Part shown: positions 1 to 8,957 of the stretch, one piece after another
Layout: the number at the start of each line of letters is the position of its first letter
Numbering within the stretch: the stretch's first letter is position 1
Source of the DNA: Fidelibacterota bacterium
GTDB lineage: Bacteria > Marinisomatota > Marinisomatia > SCGC-AAA003-L08 > GCA-002719095
NCBI GenBank assembly: GCA_002705575.1
Contig: PAHI01000016.1
Coordinates: 1 to 20,636 of the forward strand
Reading direction: 5' to 3'
DNA: 20,636 nucleotides
Program-made: the position numbers and the translations under genes
Notes under the pieces: generated by a model
The model's input: only the letters and a program-made list of their open reading frames with translations
Database searches by the model: none
Told to the model about the DNA's origin: nothing

Positions 1-861
1 AATAATCGCATTTTTAAAAAAGATGAATTGATAGCTCAGATAGATAGTTCTTACTATAGAATTGATAGAATAAATGCTAAGTCCTTAGTAGATGCAGCAA
101 AATTAGAAAATGAGATGCAAAAAGCTATATATGATCGATCTCAAATTGAAATAGATAAATATAAATCTAAAGATTTGACAAGCCTAGCTAGAAAAATACC
201 TCAATTAAATAGTTCTATGTCAAGTTTAGAGGCTGCAAAAGCTAATTATGAAAAATCTTTATTAAACATTGAAAAGACTTCGATAACTGCTCCTTTTAAT
301 GGAAGGGTAAGGAGCAATTTTTCTAGTCAAGGAATGGTTGTTTCTCCTGGCTATACTATTGCTACAATTTACTCTGTAGACGACATGATTTTAAAGTTAC
401 CGGTATATCTAGATGAATTGATTTTTATAGATGGTTTTGAGGAATTTCATAAAAATTTAGATATTCAGATCTTATTAAATATAGGTTCAAAAACATATCA
501 AATGGATGCTGACTTTGAAGGTATTTCAGGAGCATTGGATAGACTGACTCAGTCTATACATCTGAATTTTTCTCTAAAAGATTTTTCTGAATTTAATATC
601 TTTGCTGACAACAATTTATTTGTTCAAGCTAAAGTTTATACTAAAACTTTTTCTGATGTTTATATAATTCCGAATAAATCAATAAGGGAAGGAAATATGG
701 TTCATTGCATAAATAATAATATGCTTATAAGTGAAAGGATTGAAATAATTAAATCTTATAGAGATAGCAGTGTTGTTAGATTTAATGATTTGAATAATAA
801 GTTGGTGAATTTAACAGCTTTAGATTATTATGTTGATAGTATGAAGGTTGTAAAAAAATGA
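1..861 (+). CDS. RND efflux membrane fusion protein (HlyD/AcrA family), 5'-truncated by window edge
   Basis: The periplasmic adaptor that links an inner-membrane RND pump to an outer-membrane channel. The frame is open from base 1, so the gene begins upstream; a TTG at 28 is an internal codon, not a convincing start. The 286 visible residues begin in the first lipoyl half (KKDELIAQIDSSYY), run through a charged, probably coiled-coil hairpin at about residues 15-90, and return to the second lipoyl half with the family signature SITAPFNGRV near residue 95. Beta-rich barrel and membrane-proximal regions follow. The stop overlaps the next start as ATGA (858-861), so it is translationally coupled to the pump gene, which supports the assignment. 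The signal peptide or lipid anchor is outside the window. The substrate cannot be told from the sequence. Confidence 0.88.
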   Translation, partial: NNRIFKKDELIAQIDSSYYRIDRINAKSLVDAAKLENEMQKAIYDRSQIEIDKYKSKDLTSLARKIPQLNSSMSSLEAAKANYEKSLLNIEKTSITAPFNGRVRSNFSSQGMVVSPGYTIATIYSVDDMILKLPVYLDELIFIDGFEEFHKNLDIQILLNIGSKTYQMDADFEGISGALDRLTQSIHLNFSLKDFSEFNIFADNNLFVQAKVYTKTFSDVYIIPNKSIREGNMVHCINNNMLISERIEIIKSYRDSSVVRFNDLNNKLVNLTALDYYVDSMKVVKK

Positions 862-3800
862 AGGGGATTATAACATGGTTTATTGATAACCCAGTTATTT
901 CTAACTTATTAATGATTCTAATTGTAGTTGGTGGTTTTTTGTCTTTTTACAATATGAAGATGGAAATTTTTCCTGAGCTCAAGGTTGATGTTATTACTAT
1001 TTCTGTGGTTTATCCTGGGGCTTCACCTCATGATATAGAGCAAGGTATTTGCATACCTATCGAAGAAGGCATTGAAGGTATTTCTGGTATAAAAAAAGTT
1101 TCATCTTCTGCATCTGAAAGTTATGGTTTAGTAGCTGTTGAAATTATCCCTAATGAAGATTTGGATTTAATTAAAGAAAAAATAAATTCTGCAATATCTT
1201 CAATCACAAATTTCCCAAAAGATATTGAATCTCCTATTGTGACTCAAATTATCAGAAATAGTCCTGTTCTTTACGTAAGTATCCATGGGGACTTAAGTAA
1301 ACAGTCTTTATTTAATTTGACAAGTATAATTAAAGACGATTTAGATGCGATAGATGGGATTGATTTAACAAAAATTGGTATTTCTAAAACTAAAGCTATA
1401 TTTATTAAATCAAATAAATCTGATCTGATAAGGCATAATATATCAATGGATGATATAGAAAAAGCTGTAAAGTTTAATTCCTTAGAACTACCTGCAGGTA
1501 AAATTGAAAATGAGTATAAAAAAACAGCTATAAGAGTAAAAGAAAACAGTAAAACAAAAAATGAAATTGGAGGTATAGAAATATATTCTACTATCTCAGA
1601 TTCAAAAATAAGACTTTCAGATATAGCTAAAATAACAGAAGGATTTAAAAACGATGATATAGATGTAAAATTCAACAATCAAAACTCATCTTTTATTGAG
1701 GTTTTTAGGATAGGTAAGCAAAATGCTTTAGAAATCTCAAAAAAAGTAAAAAAATATGTAAATAAAAAAAATAAAATACTGCCTTCTGGAGTTAAGCTTT
1801 CGGTATGGAATGACGAATCTGTTTTTTTAAGCGGCAGGTTGAATCTTTTAATAAAAAACGCTGCTATAGGATTAGTTTTAGTTATGATAGTGCTTTCATT
1901 GTTTCTAAAGCCTAAATTTGCTTTCTGGGTATCATTAGGAATACCTATTTCTTTTTTAGGTGCCCTTTGGTTTTTTCCGGCTTTAGATGTTTCTATAAAT
2001 ATGCTTTCTTTATTTACATTTATTTTAGTTTTAGGCATAGTAGTAGATGATGCTATTGTTGTAGGTGAAAATTTTTATAAGTATAAAGAGCAAAATTTTA
2101 GCTCCAGAGATGCAGCTATAAATGGAGCTTTAGAGGTTTCGACGCCTGTTATTTTTGCAATTTTAACTACAATGGCAACATTTGCTCCTATGTTATTTCT
2201 TAGTGGCGCATCTGCATCTGCCTGGAAAATATTTCCGTTAGTAGTTATTCCTATCTTATTCTTTTCTTTATTTGAGTCTTTAACTATTTTGCCATTCCAT
2301 TTAGCGCACTCTAAAGAAAGGCTTCCTAAAATACGATTTTTACTTAGAATCAAATCTTTTTGGGATTCAATTCGTATTAAAATAGATAAAAATTTAAATC
2401 TTATAATAGATTTTTATTATAAGCCATTTCTGGAAAAATGTTTAAAAAATAATTTCCTGACATTATCTGTTTTTTTGGCAATGTTTATCATTACAATAGG
2501 CATTATATATAGTGGCATAGTTAAATTTAATTTTTTTCCACCGTTAGAAAATGATACAATATGTGCTCAGATTGTTTTTCCTGATGGAGGCACTATAAAA
2601 CAGACTCAAAATGCAGTCAATATTCTTTTAGATTCAATCAAGCAATTAGAGTTAGAAATTGATGGTGAAATTAATAGTTCAGAAGGAATGATACGTAACG
2701 TTTTGACTGTTGTTGGTGCTCAGCCATACAAGCAAGGAACATCAGGCAGAGGTTCTCCATTAGAAAGTTCTTTTAATGGTAGCAATTTAGGCGAAGTTCA
2801 GGTTGAACTTTCTCCAGCTGAGTATCGCTCAATAAAATCTTCAGAGGTTGCGAGTTTGTGGAGAGATAGAACAAGCGATATTCCAGGTTTAAAAGAATTA
2901 AATTTCGCCTATGATTTATTTTCTGCAGGTGAAGACATTAAGTTTCAATTTAATAGTAATGATATAAATGATCTGTCTTTTGTTGTAGATCTTTTTAAGA
3001 GGAATTTAAATCAGTATCCTGGTGTTAATGACATAATAGATAATAACAATAAAGGTAACAAAGAAATTATTGTTAAAATGCTTCCAGAAGCAAAATATTA
3101 TGGTGTGGACGCTTTAAATGTTTCAAGATTTATTAGAAATTCCTTTCAAGGTAAAAAAATTATGTCGATTCAACGTGGCAGAGATGAGGTTGAGGTTATT
3201 TTAGAGTATACAGATAACAGTAGAACCTCTGTAATTGATCTGCAGAATTTATTAATTAAAACTAAATTCAATACTTTTATACCTTTGAAGGCTATATGCT
3301 CTTTGTCGGCGGAGGATAGCTATACCTCTATTAATCGTGTTGATAGAAAAAGGTCAATGTTTGTTTCAGCCAGTGTTGATAAATCTATATCTAATTCAAA
3401 TGAAATAATAAACAGCATTGAAAAAAATGATATGAAAGATATTTTAAGTCAATATCCTTCCGTTTCATATTCTTTAATTGGTCAACAAAAAGAACAATCA
3501 GAAAATTTAGAATCATTATTTAGTAATTATTTGGTTGCGCTTATAATTGTTTTTATGTTACTTGCTATCCCATTTAAATCATATTACCAACCTTTTATTG
3601 TTATGACTGCAATACCATATGGAATAATAGGTGCAGTTTTAGGTCATTTGTTTTTAAATATGGATTTTTCTATACTTTCTATGCTAGGCATTGCTGCTTT
3701 ATCAGGAATTGTTGTTAATGATAGTTTGGTTATGATGGATTATATTAATAGAAATAAATTAAAGTATGGTAGTTATATTAAAGCTGCATTAAGCGCAGGT

Positions 3801-4034
3801 CCAGTGAGATTTAGGCCTATACTATTGACATCCTTGACAACTTTTATGGGAGTTCTTCCATTAATTTTTGAAAAAAGTATTCAAGCTAAATTTTTAGTAC
3901 CTATGGCAGTTTCTTTGGGGTTTGGAGTACTTTTTTCTACAGCAGTCACATTGATATTGGTCCCTACTAGTTATGTAACTTTAGAAAAGCTTAAAGAACT
4001 TTTGCTAAAAAAATCAAAATCATTTATGAATTAA
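858..4034 (+). CDS. RND efflux transporter, HAE1/AcrB-like
   Basis: A proton-driven inner-membrane pump that exports hydrophobic or amphiphilic compounds through a tripartite channel. At 1058 residues it is full length for the HAE1 family. It starts with the typical N-terminal TM helix after MKGIITWFIDNPVISN, followed by the porter-domain hallmark FPELKVDVITISVVYPGASP. Helices TM2-6 lie at about residues 330-480, and the TM4 proton-relay pair is seen as VVDDAIVV with Asp397 and Asp398. A second porter half and a second TM bundle (from about residue 890, with the GIVVNDSLVMMDYIN motif) complete the duplicated fold. It starts inside the stop of the membrane fusion protein gene. No TolC-like gene is present downstream, so the outer-membrane partner is either upstream or encoded elsewhere. 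Drug efflux versus export of a lipid or envelope component cannot be separated here. Confidence 0.95.
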   Translation: MKGIITWFIDNPVISNLLMILIVVGGFLSFYNMKMEIFPELKVDVITISVVYPGASPHDIEQGICIPIEEGIEGISGIKKVSSSASESYGLVAVEIIPNEDLDLIKEKINSAISSITNFPKDIESPIVTQIIRNSPVLYVSIHGDLSKQSLFNLTSIIKDDLDAIDGIDLTKIGISKTKAIFIKSNKSDLIRHNISMDDIEKAVKFNSLELPAGKIENEYKKTAIRVKENSKTKNEIGGIEIYSTISDSKIRLSDIAKITEGFKNDDIDVKFNNQNSSFIEVFRIGKQNALEISKKVKKYVNKKNKILPSGVKLSVWNDESVFLSGRLNLLIKNAAIGLVLVMIVLSLFLKPKFAFWVSLGIPISFLGALWFFPALDVSINMLSLFTFILVLGIVVDDAIVVGENFYKYKEQNFSSRDAAINGALEVSTPVIFAILTTMATFAPMLFLSGASASAWKIFPLVVIPILFFSLFESLTILPFHLAHSKERLPKIRFLLRIKSFWDSIRIKIDKNLNLIIDFYYKPFLEKCLKNNFLTLSVFLAMFIITIGIIYSGIVKFNFFPPLENDTICAQIVFPDGGTIKQTQNAVNILLDSIKQLELEIDGEINSSEGMIRNVLTVVGAQPYKQGTSGRGSPLESSFNGSNLGEVQVELSPAEYRSIKSSEVASLWRDRTSDIPGLKELNFAYDLFSAGEDIKFQFNSNDINDLSFVVDLFKRNLNQYPGVNDIIDNNNKGNKEIIVKMLPEAKYYGVDALNVSRFIRNSFQGKKIMSIQRGRDEVEVILEYTDNSRTSVIDLQNLLIKTKFNTFIPLKAICSLSAEDSYTSINRVDRKRSMFVSASVDKSISNSNEIINSIEKNDMKDILSQYPSVSYSLIGQQKEQSENLESLFSNYLVALIIVFMLLAIPFKSYYQPFIVMTAIPYGIIGAVLGHLFLNMDFSILSMLGIAALSGIVVNDSLVMMDYINRNKLKYGSYIKAALSAGPVRFRPILLTSLTTFMGVLPLIFEKSIQAKFLVPMAVSLGFGVLFSTAVTLILVPTSYVTLEKLKELLLKKSKSFMN

Positions 4035-4088
4035 TTAAGTAATAATGTTAAATTAGCGCTCACTATTAATTATTGTGTATTATAAAGA

Positions 4089-6437
4089 ATGAAAGAAAAA
4101 TCTAATAAAAAACAAGATAATAAAATTTATCCAGTACTTGCGTTAAGGAACACTGTCCTTTTCCCTCAACAGATTATTCCAATATACATTGGAAGAAAAC
4201 ATTCATTAGATTTGATAAATAAAATAGATAAACACGATGACAAGCATATTGTTGCAATTGCTCAAAAAGAAGGCTCTATCGAGAATCCTAAATCTAAAGA
4301 CTTATATAATGTAGGTACTCTAGTTAAAGTTATGAGGATTTTTGATATGCCAGATAATTCAAGGTCAGCTATTGTTCAGGGAATAGGAAGAGTAAAGATT
4401 AATAAATTTTTTAAAAAAGAATCTTATCATACCGCTACAGTTGAAAAAATTATAGAGCCAGTTGTACCTAAAAACTCTGACATTGATGGCAAAATATCTA
4501 ATTTGGTAAATTTATTTAATCAGCTTATTGATTTAGCTCCTTATTTATCAGAAGAGCAGGCAAATACATTATCTACAATAGTTGAGCCAGGCAAAATTGC
4601 TGATAGGGCAGTATCTTTTTTAAATATACAGATAAATGAAAAGCAAAATATTTTAGAGTGTGTAGATATAAGTAAAAGAATTGATAAAGTTGTTAGTTTG
4701 ATATCAAAAGAAATTCAAAGAATTGAATTGGGTCAAAAAATTCAATCAGATGTTCAAGATGAAATTACAAAGTCACAAAGAGAGTACTATCTTAGAGAAC
4801 AGTTAAAAGCTATACAAAAAGAGCTAGGAGAAGATGACCCTGGGCTAGAGTTTCAAGAGCTTGATGAAAAAATTCAAAAAGCTCAAATGCCTAAAAACGT
4901 AAAAAAGATTGCTTATAAAGAATTAAATAGAATGAAGAAAATACCATCTCATTCTCCAGAGTATACGGTTTCAAGAACTTATCTTGATTGGTTGGTAGTT
5001 TTACCTTGGAACAATGAAAGTAAGGATAATGCTAATATAGTTAATGCAAAAAAAGTCTTGGATACAGGGCATTATGGTTTAAGTAAAATAAAAGATAGAA
5101 TAATAGAGCATTTAGCAGTCAGAAATCTTAAAAAAGAGAGGTCTAAAAAGGGTGATATTTTAAAAAGTCCTATATTATGTTTTGCAGGTCCTCCAGGAAC
5201 AGGTAAGACTTCTATAGGTAAATCTATAGCCGATTCTATGGGTAGAAAGTTTATAAGAATCTCACTTGGAGGCGTTAGGGATGAAGCTGAAATCAGAGGC
5301 CACAGAAGAACATATATTGGTGCTTTGCCTGGAAGAATTATTTCAAGTTTAAAAAAAGCATCTACCAAAAATCCGATTTTTATGCTCGACGAAATAGATA
5401 AACTTGGTACAGATTTTAGAGGTGATCCTTCAAGCGCTTTATTGGAAGTTTTAGACCCAGAGCAAAATTTCTCTTTTAATGACCATTATTTAGAAGTGGA
5501 TTTTGATTTATCTAATGTCATGTTTATTACCACTGCAAATCAGATTGATAGGATTCCAGCTCCTTTATTAGATAGAATGGAAGTCTTAGAGTTCTCAGGA
5601 TATATTGTTGAAGAAAAAATAGGAATAGCCAAAGATTATCTTATACCTAAGCAGGTAAAAGAGCATGGTTTGCTTTCAAAAGAGATATTTTTTAATAAGC
5701 AAGCTATTAAATTAATTATTGAGTCATATACTAGAGAGGCTGGGGTTCGAAATTTAGAACGTCAAATTGCTAATTTGTGTAGAAAAGCTGCTAAAGATAT
5801 ATCAATGAAAAATTTAAAAAAGATTAAAATAACCCCTTTAAAAGTTCAAGAATATTTAGGTCCTATTGTTTTTCATTCAGAGATTGCAGAGCGCTGTAAA
5901 AAGCCTGGTGTTGCGATAGGTTTGGCGTGGACAGCATTTGGTGGAGATATATTATTTATTGAAACATCTAAAATGCCTGGAAAGGGCAATTTAAAACTTA
6001 CAGGTAAGCTTGGTGATGTTATGAAAGAATCTGCCGAGGCAGCTTTTTCGTACATCAGGTCAAACGCTGAAAAATTAGACATAGATTTAAGTTTTTACAA
6101 TAAATACGATATTCATATACATGTTCCAGCAGGTGCTATACCAAAAGATGGTCCTTCTGCAGGAATAACAATGGTTGTTGCGATGGTTTCATTGTTAAAA
6201 AATAAAAAAATAAAAAGTAAACTAGGAATGACTGGTGAGATATCTCTCAGAGGAAATGTTTTACCTATTGGTGGCTTAAGAGAAAAAGTTACTGCGGCTC
6301 ATAGGGCAGGTATAAAAAGTATTATAGCTCCATATAATAATAAAAAGGATTTAGAAGATATTCCTGCGAATATATTGAAGAATTTAAAAATAACATTTGT
6401 AAAAGAGGTAGATGAAGTTATAAAATTATCCTTTTAG
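4089..6437 (+). CDS. lon: ATP-dependent protease Lon (LonA)
   Basis: A cytosolic hexameric AAA+ serine protease that degrades misfolded and regulatory proteins. Its 782 residues are the usual LonA length (E. coli 784). The order is: N-terminal LAN substrate-binding domain (from IYPVLALRNTVLFPQQIIPI); central coiled coil with the REYYLREQLKAIQKELGE signature; AAA+ module with Walker A GPPGTGKT at 367-374 and Walker B FMLDEID; and C-terminal peptidase with the catalytic dyad Ser690 (in KDGPSAGIT) and Lys733 (in REKVTAAHRAG). The 43-residue spacing of the dyad equals that of E. coli Lon. No Shine-Dalgarno sequence is evident before the ATG. The 54-base gap upstream is AT-rich and contains TTAGCGCTC at 4053-4061, which resembles one arm of a CIRCE heat-shock operator, but the other arm is not convincing. 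The gene is followed within 12 bases by two tRNA genes. Confidence 0.98.
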   Translation: MKEKSNKKQDNKIYPVLALRNTVLFPQQIIPIYIGRKHSLDLINKIDKHDDKHIVAIAQKEGSIENPKSKDLYNVGTLVKVMRIFDMPDNSRSAIVQGIGRVKINKFFKKESYHTATVEKIIEPVVPKNSDIDGKISNLVNLFNQLIDLAPYLSEEQANTLSTIVEPGKIADRAVSFLNIQINEKQNILECVDISKRIDKVVSLISKEIQRIELGQKIQSDVQDEITKSQREYYLREQLKAIQKELGEDDPGLEFQELDEKIQKAQMPKNVKKIAYKELNRMKKIPSHSPEYTVSRTYLDWLVVLPWNNESKDNANIVNAKKVLDTGHYGLSKIKDRIIEHLAVRNLKKERSKKGDILKSPILCFAGPPGTGKTSIGKSIADSMGRKFIRISLGGVRDEAEIRGHRRTYIGALPGRIISSLKKASTKNPIFMLDEIDKLGTDFRGDPSSALLEVLDPEQNFSFNDHYLEVDFDLSNVMFITTANQIDRIPAPLLDRMEVLEFSGYIVEEKIGIAKDYLIPKQVKEHGLLSKEIFFNKQAIKLIIESYTREAGVRNLERQIANLCRKAAKDISMKNLKKIKITPLKVQEYLGPIVFHSEIAERCKKPGVAIGLAWTAFGGDILFIETSKMPGKGNLKLTGKLGDVMKESAEAAFSYIRSNAEKLDIDLSFYNKYDIHIHVPAGAIPKDGPSAGITMVVAMVSLLKNKKIKSKLGMTGEISLRGNVLPIGGLREKVTAAHRAGIKSIIAPYNNKKDLEDIPANILKNLKITFVKEVDEVIKLSF

Positions 6438-6448
6438 TATTTGTTTTA

Positions 6449-6523
6449 GGGCGATTAACTCAGTTGGTTTAGAGTGCCTCCCTTACAAGGAGGAAGTCGG
6501 GAGTTCGAGTCTCTCATCGCCCA
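6449..6523 (+). tRNA. tRNA-Val (anticodon UAC)
   Basis: A complete cloverleaf can be drawn. The acceptor GGGCGAT pairs with ATCGCCC (6516-6522), with discriminator A at 6523. The anticodon stem CCTCC/GGAGG encloses loop CTTACAA, with anticodon TAC at 6484-6486. The T arm carries TTCGAGT. It is 75 nt long. The bases after the discriminator are CAA, so CCA is not encoded and must be added by the CCA-adding enzyme. It begins 11 bases after the lon stop and is probably processed from a transcript shared with the following tRNA-Ser, only 5 bases away. Confidence 0.97.
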
Positions 6524-6528
6524 CAATT

Positions 6529-6615
6529 GGAGAGGTGTCTGAGCGGCTTAAGGTGCACGCCTGGAACGCGTGTTTAGATGAAAATCTAACGGGAGTTCGA
6601 ATCTCCCTCTCTCCG
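6529..6615 (+). tRNA. tRNA-Ser (anticodon GGA)
   Basis: A class II tRNA of 87 nt. The acceptor GGAGAGG pairs with TCTCTCC (one G-U pair), with discriminator G at 6615, as is typical for tRNA-Ser. The anticodon stem CACGC/GCGTG encloses CTGGAAC, giving anticodon GGA (reads UCC/UCU). A long variable arm (TTAGAT GAAA ATCTAA) and a T arm GGGAG-TTCGAAT-CTCCC complete it. CCA is not encoded (the sequence continues CAC). No clear hairpin terminator follows in the 79-base AT-rich gap to the next gene. Confidence 0.97.
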
Positions 6616-6694
6616 CACTATTAAATCATTTTTCTTTTATTCCTTTATAAAATAAATATTATATTTAGATTACTAATAATAGAAGCGCTCAATA

Positions 6695-8761
6695 ATGAAA
6701 AATATTTTTAAAACATATATTTTAATATTCAGTTTATGTTTATCTAATGATAAGATTGGTTTTATTGCAAATGCATATGGCGATGTTGAAATTTTATCTA
6801 AAGAAAAAAGAGTTCCAATTCTTAGTGCTGTAGCTGGTAGATATATTTATAAAGGGGATGTTGTAAGAACATACAAAGATTCTTATTGCTCTGTTGTTTT
6901 TTTAGATTATTCTGCTATGATTTCTATGAGCGAAATGAGTGAAGTTTCAATAAAAGCTCCCAAATCAAAATTAAAAAAAATCGATTTAAATTATGGTAGT
7001 ATTTATTTTGAAAACTCTAGTCAACTTATTCCTCTTTTTGTATTTACTGGAACCACTCAAGTTCGTTCTGTTTCTTCTTCTGGTTATTTAGTTACTCTTA
7101 AGAATAGAGATGACCATATTTATTCTATAAAGAATTCTGTTAATATTTTTAATCGATACTCTAAATTAAAGACTATTGTTCAGTCTAATAATAAGGCTTT
7201 ATCATATACTGGTGGAGAAATTGAGATAGCTTCATCTGAAGAAGGGTTTCTTCCAGAAAAAGTCATGCATTCTGCAAAAATCATAAAAGAAGAATTAAAA
7301 AAGCCTAAAACAGAATTTTTTTTAAATGACTTTGATTTAATTCCAAATTATTCTGATTCAACATCTTCAGTAATTAGTATTTACAGTCCTCCAGAGAAAA
7401 AGTTTTTTACTTACAAATTGGGAGTTTTTGCTTCTACTATAAAAAATAATCCATACGCTAGAATTGTTTTTAATCCCAAATATCAAAATAAGTATTTGAC
7501 TGTAGACCTAATCCTTGATGAGTATATAGCCCTAGATGGCTCACCTAGTATTAAAAATTGGAGTAAGCCTGAAAATTTTTTGTCAAAAATAAAGTCTCTG
7601 GATTATTTATATGGCGCAAATTATATCAACTATAGATCTGGCTCTATTGATAATGTTACATTTGGTCACGGATTAGTAATAAAAAATTATACTAATAAAT
7701 ACAATTATCCTTTGACTAATAGATTTGGAGTTGACTTTGAATTTAAAAATAGAAATTTTATAAGCTTTAAGGTGTTTGTATCTGATCTAAGTCAAGCTTC
7801 AGACAATGGGGCCATTTTAGGTGCTCATGCATCTTTATTCGTATCTAAATACATTCCTTTAAAAATGGGGGTTGGCCTTGTATCTGATATGAATCAAAAT
7901 CATGCAGTTGGCGCAGATTTAAATAAAAAACCTATTGAATCGTTATCCTTTGATTTTACCTATGATCTTTTGAATAGAAAAGGGTATGATATTAATCTGA
8001 TTAGTGAGATTGCAGCTTTAGTGTATTCTGATTCTTATTATTATCTAAGATATGAGGTAGAGAATCTCGATAATGCATTGAAGAATAAAGATGGTTCATG
8101 GGGCACTGCATTTGGAGTTGACTTATCGTATAATGATTTTGCCAATATAAAAACTCTAATTCATTACAATGACCCATTGTTTGTTCCATCGTATTTCAAT
8201 GCAACTTATGAATTTGAAAGATGTAGGACTCGACCTAAAAAAGACAGCTATTCAGCTTTGCCAGAAATTAATGCAATGTTTTCAGATTACGAAGTTACAT
8301 CTTTAAGTGATGATAATTTGATTGCAATTCCAAAAGATTTGTATCTTTCGTATTCAGAGCAAGAAATGGTTTATTCTTCAATAGGAACAAGTATTGATTT
8401 TTCTTACAATTATTATGACATGGTTAAAGCATATTTCTATTATAATATTTTTTTTGAACCTGATAATCCTATTTCGTCAGATTCTTTTTCTAGTATAAAT
8501 TTGGAAATTTTAATTGGTGATAAAGTTTTAAAAAACATATCAGAACTCAAGTTTTATTATTTAGAAAATATGTCTAGAGAAATATTGAGTTTTTCATCTG
8601 ATTTTAACGAGAATATGCTTTTTGGTTTTCTGGTTTCTACGAAGCTTAAAAACAATTTTAATTTAAATTTCTCTTTTGAAAGATGTCATTATGATTATAA
8701 TTTTAACGGTGAGCCTGAAAATGTCAATAATTTTCAAATGGGTGTAGGTTATAATTTTTAA
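6695..8761 (+). CDS. FecR-domain protein with C-terminal outer-membrane beta-barrel-like region
   Basis: A predicted exported protein of 688 residues. A short signal peptide (about residues 1-17, a hydrophobic ILIFSLCLS core) precedes a FecR-like domain at about residues 20-180. That domain is recognisable from the pattern IGFIANAYGDVEIL, then GRYIYKGDVVRTYKDSYCSVVFLDYSAMISM, as in periplasmic FecR (PF04773) modules. From about residue 238 the protein becomes a run of alternating hydrophobic/polar strands ending in GVGYNF with a C-terminal Phe, as in outer-membrane barrels. This region is homologous to the protein at 16044-17558 (motif GHGLVIKNYTNKYNYP from residue 324). A sensor, adhesin or envelope-assembly role is possible; the function is not known. 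There is no sigma-factor or TonB-receptor gene beside it, so the classical FecIRA signalling arrangement is not supported. No obvious Shine-Dalgarno sequence precedes the ATG. Confidence 0.8.
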   Translation: MKNIFKTYILIFSLCLSNDKIGFIANAYGDVEILSKEKRVPILSAVAGRYIYKGDVVRTYKDSYCSVVFLDYSAMISMSEMSEVSIKAPKSKLKKIDLNYGSIYFENSSQLIPLFVFTGTTQVRSVSSSGYLVTLKNRDDHIYSIKNSVNIFNRYSKLKTIVQSNNKALSYTGGEIEIASSEEGFLPEKVMHSAKIIKEELKKPKTEFFLNDFDLIPNYSDSTSSVISIYSPPEKKFFTYKLGVFASTIKNNPYARIVFNPKYQNKYLTVDLILDEYIALDGSPSIKNWSKPENFLSKIKSLDYLYGANYINYRSGSIDNVTFGHGLVIKNYTNKYNYPLTNRFGVDFEFKNRNFISFKVFVSDLSQASDNGAILGAHASLFVSKYIPLKMGVGLVSDMNQNHAVGADLNKKPIESLSFDFTYDLLNRKGYDINLISEIAALVYSDSYYYLRYEVENLDNALKNKDGSWGTAFGVDLSYNDFANIKTLIHYNDPLFVPSYFNATYEFERCRTRPKKDSYSALPEINAMFSDYEVTSLSDDNLIAIPKDLYLSYSEQEMVYSSIGTSIDFSYNYYDMVKAYFYYNIFFEPDNPISSDSFSSINLEILIGDKVLKNISELKFYYLENMSREILSFSSDFNENMLFGFLVSTKLKNNFNLNFSFERCHYDYNFNGEPENVNNFQMGVGYNF

Positions 8762-8765
8762 AATT

Positions 8766-8957
8766 ATGTTTTTGAATTTTATTTCATTTTTAAGTATAGT
8801 TTTAGGGATTTGCATTTTAGGTCTATCTGCAGGAATTGTTTTGGGATCTTATTTTGAAAATAACAATATTGATTATTTTGTGTATGTATCAGCTTTTTTA
8901 GCTGGGTTAGGCAGTATTATGGTTATTTTTGGAGCATTAAGAGATAGAAATGATTGA
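8766..8957 (+). CDS. small two-helix membrane protein, unknown function
   Basis: A 63-residue protein not recognised as any family. It has two predicted membrane helices: about residues 5-27 (hydrophobic, small-residue rich, ending SAGIVLGS) and about 36-57 (YFVYVSAFLAGLGSIMVIFGAL). A short polar NNNID turn separates them, and a charged RDRND tail follows. It starts 4 bases after the stop of the FecR-barrel gene and overlaps the next gene by 8 bases, so it is probably translated from the same message. Its spacing and clean hydropathy argue that it is a real gene; sequence alone does not suggest a function. Confidence 0.7.
   Translation: MFLNFISFLSIVLGICILGLSAGIVLGSYFENNNIDYFVYVSAFLAGLGSIMVIFGALRDRND

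Noticed and set aside
1271..2353. Three minus-strand open frames inside the RND pump gene
   Set aside because: They lie fully within a well-supported gene on the other strand, have low-complexity, Ile/Ser/Phe-rich products typical of reverse reading of AT-rich coding DNA, and match no family.
4053..4079. Complete CIRCE operator upstream of lon
   Set aside because: Only the left arm is close to consensus; the right arm at the required spacing matches about 4 of 9 bases.
6616..6694. Rho-independent terminator after the tRNA pair
   Set aside because: The gap has T-rich runs but no GC-rich hairpin before them.
6695..6750. FecR-barrel protein as a lipoprotein because of Cys near the signal peptide end
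   Set aside because: The residues before Cys (FSLC) do not fit a lipobox, and an ordinary signal peptide explains the N-terminus.
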